Positions 35,281 through 43,983 of a stretch of 64,000 bases of DNA are shown piece by piece (positions within the stretch are counted from its first letter, which is position 1; every line of letters begins with the position of its first letter). The notes under the pieces are model-generated. The model saw only the letters and a list, made by a program, of their open reading frames with translations, was not told the origin of the DNA and made no database searches. Made by a program: the position numbers and the translations under genes. Source of the DNA: Arthrobacter gallicola (GTDB lineage: Bacteria; Actinomycetota; Actinomycetes; Actinomycetales; Micrococcaceae); assembly GCF_014836775.1 (NCBI RefSeq), contig NZ_JACSQD010000005.1, positions 231,561 through 295,560 on the forward strand. The letters run 5' to 3'.

Positions 35281-36075
35281 ATGCCTACCAGACACACCAC
35301 CCGCCGGTCTTCCCGCGTTCGCAGCCGGGGACCGCGCATTCTTGGTCTGATGGTGCTGGCCCTGGCGGCGGTGTTGCTCTCGCTTTACGCCTTGTCCACG
35401 TCCCAGTCCGGGCCCGCCACCGGAGTGGCGCCGCGGGACACCGGACGGGCGGCGCCGCCGTCCGCCGTCCCGGAGCCGGTGTCCGTTCCGCGCATCGAGA
35501 TCCTTGGGGATTCCTATGTGGGCAGCTCCGCCGAAGGCGGGAAGGGCCTGTCCAACTGGACCAGCCTGGTAGGCACCCGGTTCCATGGCGGAAGCACCCC
35601 CGTGGAAATCAACCCGGTGGCACAGCCCGGTTCCGGCTACATTGCCCGGGGCGCCACCGGATTGGTATTCCGTGAAGCTGCAACCCAGCGGCTGAGCCCG
35701 GAAGCGGACGTGGTGCTGGTCTTCGGCAGCCGCAACGACGGCAGGCAAAGCGACCCGGTCATGTACGAGGCCGCGCGGGCACTGTACTCGGACCTCCGCA
35801 CCCTCACTCCGAAAGCACAGATCGTGGTGGTTGGCCCGGTGTGGGTGGACGGGAACGTACCGGACTTCATTGCCGCGAACAACGAGGCCATGGCCAGGGC
35901 GGCGGCAGATGAGGGGGTCCGTTACGTGGACGCGCTGGCCGAAGGCTGGTTCGCCGGGACAGACGGATCCCTGATCGGTTTGGACGGCGTCCACCCCACC
36001 GATGCCGGCCACGCCTACCTGGCGGAGAAGATTTACCCGCTCCTGGCCGAGACGGTGTCGGGTCTGCGCCGGTAA
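35281..36075 (+). CDS. Membrane-anchored SGNH/GDSL hydrolase
   Basis: 264 residues: basic start, one helix (about 20-40), a Pro/Ala-rich stem and an external SGNH domain. Blocks seen are ILGDSYVGSS (catalytic Ser), PGSGY (Gly), FGSRND (Asn) and GLDGVHPTDAGH (Asp/His). It is likely an O-deacetylase or acetyl-transferring esterase acting on the polysaccharide outside the cell, complementing the acetyltransferase on the other strand next to it. Confidence 0.84.
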   Translation: MPTRHTTRRSSRVRSRGPRILGLMVLALAAVLLSLYALSTSQSGPATGVAPRDTGRAAPPSAVPEPVSVPRIEILGDSYVGSSAEGGKGLSNWTSLVGTRFHGGSTPVEINPVAQPGSGYIARGATGLVFREAATQRLSPEADVVLVFGSRNDGRQSDPVMYEAARALYSDLRTLTPKAQIVVVGPVWVDGNVPDFIAANNEAMARAAADEGVRYVDALAEGWFAGTDGSLIGLDGVHPTDAGHAYLAEKIYPLLAETVSGLRR

Positions 36076-36086
36076 GGCCGCCGGTT

Positions 36087-36755
36087 TCACGGCTGGCCCG
36101 GGGCGGCAGGGTCCCGGCCGTCCGCCTCATCCGTGAACCGGTCGCCCAGCTCTGCAGGCTGGTTCGAGGCACCGTAGATCCGGTTGGCGCCTATGGTTCC
36201 TTTGACCACGGTCATTGGCTGGATGACGGCGGACCTGCCGATCCGGGTTCCCCCCAGCACCATGCAGCGCGAGGTGACCCAGGCGCCGTCGTCAATCCGG
36301 ATGGGACTGGTTACCAGTCCCATATCCGAGCGGACCCGGTGGCTTCCCGTGGTCAGGAAACTCTCCTGGGATATAACGACGTCGGCTCCGATCCAGATGT
36401 GGTCCTGGTTGTGGAACCAGACCCCCTCACCAATCCAGGATCTGGCACCGATGTGGAGTTTCCAGGGCGCTTTGACCCGGGTGCGCGGACGGAAGATCAC
36501 GCCGTCGGCAATCTCTGCCCCGAACGCGCGCAGCACGGCGACGCGCAGCCGGGAGCTGATCTGCCACGGGTTGGTGACAAAGACCAGTTCGCACGCGGAC
36601 CACAGGTACACCACGGGACGGGGCCGCCCCCAGGATTCTCTGGAGCCGGGTGCCTTGGACAGATCGATGACGGCACCGGCGCGGCGGCGCTGCCCAGCTG
36701 CACCGCCGGCAGCACCGCCGTTGTCCAGCATGGAGCGGGGTTTAGGCTTCAGCAT
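36087..36755 (-). CDS. WcaF-like hexapeptide-repeat acetyltransferase
   Basis: 222 residues from ATG 36755, inside the upstream gene's last codons; the longer frame to 36932 antisense-reads glycosyltransferase DNA. Left-handed beta-helix hexapeptide repeats run from about residue 75 to 195 (IGARSWIGEGVWFHN, IWIGADVVISQ, IDDGAWVTSRCMVLGGTRIG). NPWQISSRLRVAVLRAFGA is typical of colanic-acid WcaF/WcaB-type enzymes. It uses acetyl-CoA to O-acetylate an EPS sugar. The C-terminal tail is acidic and variable. Confidence 0.82.
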   Translation of the reverse strand: MLKPKPRSMLDNGGAAGGAAGQRRRAGAVIDLSKAPGSRESWGRPRPVVYLWSACELVFVTNPWQISSRLRVAVLRAFGAEIADGVIFRPRTRVKAPWKLHIGARSWIGEGVWFHNQDHIWIGADVVISQESFLTTGSHRVRSDMGLVTSPIRIDDGAWVTSRCMVLGGTRIGRSAVIQPMTVVKGTIGANRIYGASNQPAELGDRFTDEADGRDPAAPGQP

Positions 36756-38040
36756 TTTGCGCTCTCCGGCGCAGCCCGCCCGGATGCCGGGCATGCGCCG
36801 CCCGGGAACGGAAGGCAGAACCCGGGTCAGCGCCCGGCATAGCCCGCCGGAGCACTTCCTCGAACCGGTCCGCGATCGGAACAATCCCAAACCTGCTTTC
36901 CGCCAGTGCCCGGCCCCGGGCCCCGAGCTCATCCGCGGCAGAGGGATCTCGGATCAGGTTCTGCAGCCACCCCACGGCTCCGGAAACACCTGCTGCGGTG
37001 GGCGGGCCCACATAGCCCTGTGCTTCCAGGATGTCTGCGGCTGCGGGATTATCCTCCGGCATCAGGCCCAGCAGCGGACGGCCTGCCGCCAGCGAACTGA
37101 GCACCTTGCTGGGAATTGAGAAGCGGGATGCCCCGGGTTCCAGGATGGTAACCAGCACGTCGGCAGAACCGAGCATGTCCGGCAGGTCCGCCGCCGGCTG
37201 GAACGGCAAAAGGGTCACCGGCAGCCCCGGATCCTTCATCACGTCTGCGCGCAGCATCTCGATGCCTTCGCCTTCGGACGCGACGATCAGCCGCGCGGGC
37301 AGGCCGGCTGCCAGGGCCGAACGCAGCAGGTCTGCAAGCAGAAGCGGGTTGTGCTTCCGTCCCAGGGTCCCGGCGTAGAGCAGCCGCAGCTCCGGTCTCT
37401 CCGGCAGGTGCGCGGCAGCCCACGCATTGCTGCGCGGACGCGGAACAATCTCCGCCAGGGGTGCCCAGTTGGGGATGACGGAGACGTGTCCGGTATCCAA
37501 TCCCCACTTCCGGTATGCATTCCTGAATTCCTCTCCGATGGCCACTACCTGCGACGCGCTGCGGACTATCCCGGCCTCCGTCCTGCGGACCAGTGCGCTG
37601 CCGCCTCCGGCCACCGGCGCGGGGAACTTGCGTGCCAGCTCCTCGCTGATGGCGTTGCTGAACAGGTCCTGGTGCCACAGCAGCCAGGGCTGCTTCCGGC
37701 GGGCTGCGGCCCGGCGGAAGCCCTCCAGCGCGAACAGCGGCACGTTGCAGGCCACAATGCACTCCGGCGACGTGCGCCGGTTGTGTTCGAGCCAGGCGCG
37801 CGCATACGCCTGCTCAAAACGCAGCCGGCCCACCGCACTGTACTTCTGGAAGGGCCTCCCGGAGTCCAGGGGCGAGAAGCGCAGCAGCGCCGGATCTTCC
37901 GGGGTCCGTTCCAAGGCCCCCTTGCCGCTGCTGTACTGCGCGGAGTAGACGTGGTCCACCGCGTGGCCCCGCGCAGCCAGTTCGCGGGACAGCTCAGCCT
38001 GGAACGGATGGCCGGAGAAGTCATGCACCTGTAGCCGCAT
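36742..38040 (-). CDS. Glycosyltransferase family 4 (WcaI-like), locus 2
   Basis: 432 residues. It starts at RLQVHDFSGHPFQAELSREL. The donor half has LRLLYAGTLGRKHNPLLLADL and VTILEPGASRFSIPSKVLSSLAAGRPLLG, the latter characteristic of the WcaI-like branch of GT4. It overlaps the epimerase upstream by 20 bases and the acetyltransferase downstream by 14. The basic C-terminal tail after about residue 405 may reflect drift around the overlap. Confidence 0.85.
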   Translation of the reverse strand: MRLQVHDFSGHPFQAELSRELAARGHAVDHVYSAQYSSGKGALERTPEDPALLRFSPLDSGRPFQKYSAVGRLRFEQAYARAWLEHNRRTSPECIVACNVPLFALEGFRRAAARRKQPWLLWHQDLFSNAISEELARKFPAPVAGGGSALVRRTEAGIVRSASQVVAIGEEFRNAYRKWGLDTGHVSVIPNWAPLAEIVPRPRSNAWAAAHLPERPELRLLYAGTLGRKHNPLLLADLLRSALAAGLPARLIVASEGEGIEMLRADVMKDPGLPVTLLPFQPAADLPDMLGSADVLVTILEPGASRFSIPSKVLSSLAAGRPLLGLMPEDNPAAADILEAQGYVGPPTAAGVSGAVGWLQNLIRDPSAADELGARGRALAESRFGIVPIADRFEEVLRRAMPGADPGSAFRSRAAHARHPGGLRRRAQNAEA

Positions 38041-39013
38041 GGACCAGCCCTCCCTGTGCCATGATCTGCCCGCGGATCCATTCGTAGGTCTGCTCCAGCC
38101 CGTCCTTCAGGGTGATGGAAGGCTCCCAGCCGTAGACGGAGCGGAAGAGCGTGTTGTCGCTGTTGCGGCCGCGGACGCCCTGCGGCGCGTCCAGCTTGTA
38201 CCTGCGGTTCACGGTGGTGCCGGAGATCTGCTCCAGCAGGTCGGCCATCTGGTTGATCGAGACCAGTTCCGCTGAGCCAAGATTCACCGGTTCCGCGAAG
38301 TCCCCGTTCATGATCTCGAGGATTCCCCTGATGCAGTCATCGATGTACATAAAGCTCCGGGTCTGTTCGCCGTCGCCCCAGATCTCCACGTCCAGGTCCC
38401 CGGTGAGGGCGGCGGCGGCGAACTTCCGGCACAGCGCTGCCGGAGCCTTCTCACGGCCGCCTTCCCAGGTTCCCTCCGGTCCGTAGACATTGTGGAAACG
38501 TGCCACCCGGGTCTGCAGCCCGTAATCTTCCTGGAAATGCCGGCACATGCGTTCGGCAAAGAGCTTCTCCCAGCCGTAGCCGTCTTCTGGCTGGGCCGGG
38601 TAGGCGTCTTCTTCCTTCAGAGCAACGACGTCGGCACTGGTTTGATGCTCCGCTGCGTAGACGCAGGCCGAGCTGCTGTAGAAGTACCGTTCAACGCCCT
38701 CGTCCCGGGCGGCCACGAGCATGTGCGTGCTGGTCAGGACCGTGAGCATGCACAGTGCCTTGTTGTTTTCGATGAAGCCCATGCCGCCCATGTCCGCTGC
38801 GAGGTTGTAGACGTACTGCATTCCGCGCGTGACTTCCCGGGCGGTCTCCAGCAGGGAGCAGTCGCCCTGGACGTTTTCGGCTCCTTCGTGGAGCTGATAC
38901 CACTCGTCAAACGGCTTGCAGTCGACAGCCCTCACCTGGTGGCCGTCCCTGACCAGCCGGGCCACCAGGTGGCCGCCGATAAACCCGCCCGCACCGGTAA
39001 CTAGTGTTTTCAT
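38021..39013 (-). CDS. GDP-mannose 3,5-epimerase
   Basis: 330 residues from ATG 39013. Extended SDR fold: NAD site GAGGFIGGHL at 7-16, catalytic-region SSSACVY (with the Cys used for acid/base epimerisation) and YGWEK (Tyr/Lys). DMGGMGFIENNKA and ARFHNVYGPEGTWEGGREKA are diagnostic for GDP-mannose 3,5-epimerase rather than for other SDR epimerases. It converts GDP-D-mannose to GDP-L-galactose and GDP-L-gulose. It therefore predicts L-galactose or L-gulose in the second EPS. GDP-mannose synthesis genes are not in the window. Confidence 0.88.
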   Translation of the reverse strand: MKTLVTGAGGFIGGHLVARLVRDGHQVRAVDCKPFDEWYQLHEGAENVQGDCSLLETAREVTRGMQYVYNLAADMGGMGFIENNKALCMLTVLTSTHMLVAARDEGVERYFYSSSACVYAAEHQTSADVVALKEEDAYPAQPEDGYGWEKLFAERMCRHFQEDYGLQTRVARFHNVYGPEGTWEGGREKAPAALCRKFAAAALTGDLDVEIWGDGEQTRSFMYIDDCIRGILEIMNGDFAEPVNLGSAELVSINQMADLLEQISGTTVNRRYKLDAPQGVRGRNSDNTLFRSVYGWEPSITLKDGLEQTYEWIRGQIMAQGGLVHAATGA

Positions 39014-39066
39014 GGTTCCTGCTTCCCTTGTTGACGTGAGGCCAGCCGAAGCCGGATGTGATCTGC

Positions 39067-40674
39067 CTAGTACGCACCTACTGGCCGGTGGAGCATCTTC
39101 ACCGTGCGCCAGAGGATGATGAGGTCGCCCGCGAGCGACCAGTTTTCGACGTAGTAGAGGTCCAGCCGCACTCCGTCTTTCCAGTTCAGTTCTGACCGGC
39201 CGTTGATTTGCCACATACCCGTCAGCCCCGGCTTGATGTAGAGCCTGCGATGCACCCGGTCGCCGTACTGCGCCACTTCCCGCGGCAACGGCGGCCTGGG
39301 GCCAACGAGTGACATATGCCCCAGGAAGACGTTCCAGAGCTGGGGCAGCTCGTCCAGCGAGTACTTCCGCATCCACCGGCCCACCCTGGTGACGCGGGGG
39401 TCCTGCTGCATCTTGAAGAGGACGCCGGCGCCTTCATTGCGGTCCAGCAGGCCGGCGAGGTCGTCCTCAGCGGATTCCACCATGGAGCGGAATTTCAGCA
39501 TTTCGAAGGTTCCGCCGCCCCGGCCGACACGCTCCTGCCGAAAAATTGCCGGCCCCGGACTGTCCCGCCGGACAAGGATGGCCAGCAGGGCAAGGACCGG
39601 GATGAGAACCAGCAAAGCGGTGCCGGAGAGCAGGATGTCCAGTCCGCGCTTGATCACGTGTTTGCCGCCTGTGTACTGGGGAAGTTCCACATACATCAGC
39701 GGCAGGCCTTCGACCGGGCGCGCGTGGATCCGCGGGCCGGCTACGTTCGTGAGCCCGGTGGTCAGAATCAGTTGGGTGGCTGATTCCTCCAGCTTCCAGC
39801 CAAGCTCCTGGACGTACCGGCTTCCGCCCTTGGTGGGGCCAGCCACGATGACCGCGTCGGCACGTACCCGGGCCACGGCATCAACAACCGAGTGTTCGTC
39901 GGATACAACAGGCAGCTGCGCGCCGCCCACGTCCAGCCAGGACCGGGGCTTGCCCGTCAGCGCCACCCCAACCACGTTGTAGGCTGCCCGCGACTTCGAT
40001 CCGATCTGCTGCACCACGTACCGAACGTCGCGTGGCCGGCCCAGCACAAGAACCCGGGCCAGGTATTTCCCCCGCTGCCGCTGACGCTGGAGCCACTGCC
40101 TCAGCAGCCACCGGGAACACAGCAGCCCGGCCGTTCCGATGGGCAGAATAAACGCGATGTATCCCCGTGCGATCTCGAGCTGGAAAACCACCACTGCGAA
40201 CGCCAGACCCGCCGTTACTGCGAAGGCAGCGTTGATCGTGCGCTTGTATTCATCCGGGCCCATGCCCACAATCCGTTCGTCCCTGCTCCGGTAGATGTGC
40301 AGGGCCAGCATCCAGGCCAGGCAGATCACGGCGGAGAGCAACAGATACGGGGCATCGAAGGGACCCACCCGCAGTTCCGCGGGCTCCAGTCCGAATCTCG
40401 CCACATTTCCGGCCAGCACTGCTCCGCATACCACCAGTGCGTCCGTAACGGTCAGGATCCGGACATAGCGGCGGTTCCAGACCACCGCAGCAGTCCTGGC
40501 CGAGCTTCCTCTGGCGAAGGGGTGGGTCACGAAGTTCGGAAAAACATGCTGCTGGGTGGGAGCCGTGCCCTGACCAGCTGCTGATCCGTTGGACGTTGAC
40601 GGTGCAGTTGCCGTAGTTGCCGCCGGCGGCGTATCGATCAGGGCCGTCATGGCGGGATGAGTTCCAAAGTCCAT
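39067..40674 (-). CDS. Polyprenyl glycosylphosphotransferase (initiating sugar transferase), locus 2
   Basis: 535 residues from ATG 40674 (AGGAGG 11 bases upstream); an ATG at 40860 would add 62 His/Gln/Arg-rich residues and has a poorer site. Four helices, a CoA-binding-like domain (VLVLGR) and the catalytic domain with FEMLKFRSMVESAEDD, RKYSLDELPQL, SLVGPRPPL and IKPGLTGMWQINGR. It loads the first sugar-1-phosphate on undecaprenyl phosphate for the second EPS. The core aligns with the island enzyme at 12421 but has an N-terminal extension. A long structured leader and a bipartite element lie upstream. Confidence 0.87.
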   Translation of the reverse strand: MDFGTHPAMTALIDTPPAATTATAPSTSNGSAAGQGTAPTQQHVFPNFVTHPFARGSSARTAAVVWNRRYVRILTVTDALVVCGAVLAGNVARFGLEPAELRVGPFDAPYLLLSAVICLAWMLALHIYRSRDERIVGMGPDEYKRTINAAFAVTAGLAFAVVVFQLEIARGYIAFILPIGTAGLLCSRWLLRQWLQRQRQRGKYLARVLVLGRPRDVRYVVQQIGSKSRAAYNVVGVALTGKPRSWLDVGGAQLPVVSDEHSVVDAVARVRADAVIVAGPTKGGSRYVQELGWKLEESATQLILTTGLTNVAGPRIHARPVEGLPLMYVELPQYTGGKHVIKRGLDILLSGTALLVLIPVLALLAILVRRDSPGPAIFRQERVGRGGGTFEMLKFRSMVESAEDDLAGLLDRNEGAGVLFKMQQDPRVTRVGRWMRKYSLDELPQLWNVFLGHMSLVGPRPPLPREVAQYGDRVHRRLYIKPGLTGMWQINGRSELNWKDGVRLDLYYVENWSLAGDLIILWRTVKMLHRPVGAY

Positions 40675-40800
40675 GTGTATGTCGGCCTCCTGAAGCCGTT
40701 TCTGGACGCGGACGCGGTTCACGGCTCCAGCCTCGGTGTGCTGGGCCGGAGGACGGGACGGGCGGACTATATCGCCTGCCATGGGTCCTGGCTCCTGCCG

Positions 40801-40836
40801 GTGTTGGTCCTCATGCCGGTGTTGGTCCTCATGCCG
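40801..40836. repeat. Two perfect 18-bp tandem repeats
   Basis: GTGTTGGTCCTCATGCCG occurs twice without a gap. If the upstream ATG at 40860 is used it would encode a repeated HEDQHR-like unit; otherwise it lies in the 5' untranslated leader. Two units are too few for a CRISPR array. Confidence 0.75.
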
Positions 40837-40856
40837 GAGCCTGCGGGTTTCTGCAC

Positions 40857-41087
40857 TCATAGCGAGACCGTCGCCCTCTGGTTGGTTCCTGCCGGGATCG
40901 AGCCGGTAGAAGGAGCCGGCGGCGGCTGGGGGGAAGTCTGGGTCTCAGCAGACTTCGACGCCGCCGGCTCCGCTTGTGGAGGCCCCCACCAGGCTGAATG
41001 CCGGGCGGGACCAGTTGTTGGCGAACCGGATATGGAACGGGCAGAAAGGACGGGAGAGCACCCCGGTAGTTCGGTTGAGCCGCGCAT
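40857..41087 (-). CDS. Possible leader frame upstream of the second sugar transferase
   Basis: A 76-residue Pro/Ser/Thr-rich frame starts at ATG 41087 (an AAGG-containing site precedes it). It ends in a TGA overlapping the alternative ATG at 40860 of the sugar transferase. It has no domain and spans the large hairpin at 40912, so it may be a regulatory leader or simply non-coding. Low confidence as a protein. Confidence 0.22.
   Translation of the reverse strand: MRGSTELPGCSPVLSARSISGSPTTGPARHSAWWGPPQAEPAASKSAETQTSPQPPPAPSTGSIPAGTNQRATVSL
40912..40971 (-). promoter_or_regulatory. Large leader hairpin upstream of the second sugar transferase
   Basis: GGAGCCGGCGGCG (40912-40924) and CGCCGCCGGCTCC (40959-40971) pair perfectly over 13 bp. 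Inside, GAAGTCTG (40933-40940) and CAGACTTC (40949-40956) pair over 8 bp. The result is a 60-base, two-stem hairpin in the transcribed leader between the bipartite element and the gene. No T-run follows, so attenuation would need Rho or a ribosome-linked mechanism; mRNA stabilisation is another option. Confidence 0.6.
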
Positions 41088-41207
41088 GTGAGACCTTCTT
41101 TGCACTTCTTCCTGCTGACCGGTCTTAGTCAACGGCAGTCTCAGGGCGCGGGCACCAGTAGCAGGCACCCCAAAAAGCGGCTCAGTCACTTGCGGTATTT
41201 AGGGCGG

Positions 41208-41233
41208 TACCCGTCCGGAGACAGCGGTTACTT
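41208..41233 (-). promoter_or_regulatory. Bipartite upstream element, copy C (AAGTA-N15-CGGGTA)
   Basis: On the minus strand AAGTA starts at 41233 and CGGGTA at 41213, the same 20-base offset as copies A, B and D. It starts three bases after the stop of the last LuxR gene and points toward the sugar transferase. An 11-base sequence around the first box, AGCCAAGTAAC, also occurs at 46986-46996 upstream of a LuxR gene. Confidence 0.6.
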
Positions 41234-41235
41234 GG

Positions 41236-43983
41236 CTACCGGCCGGTGTGGACCTCAGGTTCGGCTTCCAGCGCCCGGTAGACGGTTTCCAGTTCCGTGC
41301 GCCGGCTGATGCCGAGCTTCACGTAGATCCGGTACACATGGCCTTCAACCGTCCGCTGCGACAGCGTGAAGCGGGTCGCAATATCCCTGGTGCTGGCCCC
41401 CTCGAGCAACAGGTGCACAATTTCATGCTCCCGCCTGGTGAGCCGGACCTGGTGCACGCTGGGACTCAGATAGGACACAGTGACACCGGCCAGCTCCTCC
41501 CGCCGGCGCCGGAGTTGCTGAATCAGGGCCCGCTGCCGCCGCAGGTTGTTGTGGGCACCGTAGTAACGGATAGCGTGGCCGATGCATTCAACCGCCACCA
41601 GGTACTTCCGGCATCGGACCGCCTCATCCGCGGCAGCTACCATCCGCTCAGGGTTGTCAGCCGCAACTGCAGCCGCGTAAGCGTGGAGGGCCAGCGCCTC
41701 GGCGCCTTCAAAGGAGTCCGTCAGGTCAACCAGCCGGCGGGCCTGTTTGAGATCGCCAACTGCAAGCGCCAGTTCAAGGATGTCCTTTTCGGCGGCAAGC
41801 TGACCGGCGTCCCGGGCTTCCGCCGCCAGTTCCCGTATCTGGGGCGGCGGAGGCTCTTCAGTTCCCTGCGGTGCCAGGGCAGCGGCAGCGAAGGCCTGGG
41901 CACTCAGCCAGCAGCCTTTCGGACCGGTGTAGCCAAGTGCGTCAACTTCCGCGGCGTACTTGATGGCAGGACTTGCGTCGTCGGTGACGGATGCTGCGTA
42001 CCCCGCCATCCCCAGCGCGTAGGGCAGCAGCCGCTCCGGATCCCGTGAGCGGAGGGCTTCGACGGCGGGCCGCAGCCGAAGCAGGCCCTCCCGGAATCGG
42101 CCCTGACGGATTTCCAGCGCACCCTCAAGCAAGCCAATGGTTCCGCCGTAGGCGAGCAGGTAGTGGGGGTTCGCCGACCGTTCGGCCATGAGCAGCTGGC
42201 GGAGTTTCTCGAACCTGCCTCCGTGCAGCAGAGCCATGGCCCGCCGGACGAAGACCTGTCCGCGGGCCATGCTGCTGGCCTGCGGATCCTGCAGAATTTC
42301 AGTCCGGGCCCCGTGTGCCGCGCGGACAGCCTCCCCGATGGTGCCCGCCGCCGTCCGCAGCTCAGCTGCGAGCGCGAAGCCCAGCGCCCTGGCCTCGTGG
42401 AACACCGGCGTTGCGGAGTATGCCGGTTGTCCCGCTTCCGGGTCCAGCGAACCAAGAGCGCCGGCAGCCGGCGGCCCAGCCTGCAGCAGGTTTCCATCGA
42501 GAATGCGCGCCCACACGGCCAGGACTGCTGTTCCTGTCTCGAGCCAGGCGGCCCGTCCGGTCCCGTCTGCTCCGGTCCCGTCTCCCCTTCCCGCCGCCAG
42601 TTCCGCGTCGCGGGAAGCCCAGGCACCGGTCAGAGTCTGCATCTCATTCCCGGGACGCGCGGAGGCAGCCACGAGCTGCGCGGACGCAAGGACCGCGGCG
42701 TCCAGCGTGTCCGTGTCCGGTGCGGCAGCAACGGCGTCGTCCAGTTCCCTCTTGGCCTGGGAGATGTTCCCCAGCGCCAGATGGGCGACGGCGGACTGGA
42801 CCTGCGCTGCCATACGCAGCGATTCGTCCTGGATCGCAGCGGCAAGGCGGTGCGCCAGTTCGGAGTCTCCGGCCGCATTGGCCCGGCGCGCACCCTCCAG
42901 CAGGTCCTGTCCGGAGATCTGCTCGCCGCAGTCCAGCGCCCAGGAAAGATGCGCCAGCGACGCAGACTTCCCGGTACCGGGGGCATGCCCGCGGACCTGG
43001 CTTCGGATGGTGATGCTGCGCATCGGCGGAACCAGGCTGCGGACGGCGTCTGCGTGGAGCGGCTGAGCGTAACCGATCAGGTCAGGGACATCCGGTGCGG
43101 CCTCGAGGTATCCGTCATCCAGCAGGGACTGCACTGCCTCCTGCGTACCCAGGGACGCCAGCGCGGAGCGGGGAAGCAGGCCGGCAAGTGCCACAGCTTC
43201 GAGGATGCTGCGTTCGGCAGGTGTCCGTCCGGACAGGAGTTCTTTGGCCAGATCCTGCACCGTGGGCTCCAAGGCGGTGGGCAGCGCACGGAGGAACCAC
43301 GCCTGATTGCGCTGCACCAGCTCGCCGTTCCGGCTGGCTGCTGAAATCAGCGCTTTGACATAGAGCGGATTCCCGCCGGACATCTGGGCCAGAATGGAGC
43401 TGGACGCGCTGAGCACGGGGCCGTCCAGCAGGTGCGTGCACAGCTTATGGACGGCGTCCGGGGTGAGCGGGGCGAGGTCCACCCGGGCCATCAGCCCATC
43501 CCTGGCCAGGGACAGCAGTTCCTGGATCTGTACCCCGCGGCTGCGCGAAAGAACAAACAGGCGCAGTTCCCCGGACAGCGCGAGCTGGACCAGGACATGG
43601 CTGCTGGCTTCGTCGAGGTGATGGGCGTCGTCGACAACCAGCAGCGCCTGTGGGTGCCCTGCCTCCGCCCGGGCCCGGAAGTAGCGGCGGATATTGCGCA
43701 GGACCACCAGCGGAGACTCGAGATCCCTGGCGTCGCTGCTGTCCATAAACGGTGTCAGCACGGCATAGGGAATCCGGGACAGCACCGGACTGCCGTGGAC
43801 GCGGTAGGGCTCCACGATCCCCTCGAGGCGGGTGAGCACTTCGGCTGCGACAGCGGTCTTGCCCATTCCGTCCTGACCCAGGACCACCGCTCCCCGCAGT
43901 GCCGGGTCCAGCAGCCGGTTGGCGATGTCCTCGGCCTCTGCGCTGCGGAGGAAAGACGTTGCCTGATTCTCCTGTGCCTTCAC
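41236..43983 (-). CDS. LuxR-family regulator with N-terminal ATPase, array member 1
   Basis: 915 residues. It has a STAND/AAA-type NTPase with Walker A GQDGMGKT (36-43) and Walker B ALLVVDDAHHLDE (about 113-125), a long Ala-rich helical region (about 300-830, probably TPR-like repeats), and a C-terminal LuxR HTH (LTRREHEIVHLLLEGAS, then SQRTVEGHVYRIYVKLGIS). Such LAL/MalT-like proteins bind ATP and a ligand, oligomerise and activate transcription. The HTH is of the EGH subtype. The ATG overlaps the stop of member 2 (ATGA), so they are co-translated. No ligand can be inferred. Confidence 0.86.
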   Translation of the reverse strand: MKAQENQATSFLRSAEAEDIANRLLDPALRGAVVLGQDGMGKTAVAAEVLTRLEGIVEPYRVHGSPVLSRIPYAVLTPFMDSSDARDLESPLVVLRNIRRYFRARAEAGHPQALLVVDDAHHLDEASSHVLVQLALSGELRLFVLSRSRGVQIQELLSLARDGLMARVDLAPLTPDAVHKLCTHLLDGPVLSASSSILAQMSGGNPLYVKALISAASRNGELVQRNQAWFLRALPTALEPTVQDLAKELLSGRTPAERSILEAVALAGLLPRSALASLGTQEAVQSLLDDGYLEAAPDVPDLIGYAQPLHADAVRSLVPPMRSITIRSQVRGHAPGTGKSASLAHLSWALDCGEQISGQDLLEGARRANAAGDSELAHRLAAAIQDESLRMAAQVQSAVAHLALGNISQAKRELDDAVAAAPDTDTLDAAVLASAQLVAASARPGNEMQTLTGAWASRDAELAAGRGDGTGADGTGRAAWLETGTAVLAVWARILDGNLLQAGPPAAGALGSLDPEAGQPAYSATPVFHEARALGFALAAELRTAAGTIGEAVRAAHGARTEILQDPQASSMARGQVFVRRAMALLHGGRFEKLRQLLMAERSANPHYLLAYGGTIGLLEGALEIRQGRFREGLLRLRPAVEALRSRDPERLLPYALGMAGYAASVTDDASPAIKYAAEVDALGYTGPKGCWLSAQAFAAAALAPQGTEEPPPPQIRELAAEARDAGQLAAEKDILELALAVGDLKQARRLVDLTDSFEGAEALALHAYAAAVAADNPERMVAAADEAVRCRKYLVAVECIGHAIRYYGAHNNLRRQRALIQQLRRRREELAGVTVSYLSPSVHQVRLTRREHEIVHLLLEGASTRDIATRFTLSQRTVEGHVYRIYVKLGISRRTELETVYRALEAEPEVHTGR

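Larger units (their letters stand above)
40861..41235. other. 375-bp intergenic leader region
   Basis: It lies between the last LuxR gene and the sugar transferase. It holds the bipartite element at its upstream edge (41208-41233), a doubtful leader frame and the large hairpin. I see no known riboswitch consensus. Confidence 0.5.

Noticed and set aside
40801..40836. Possible CRISPR repeats
   Set aside because: Only two 18-bp units with no spacers and no cas gene in the window.
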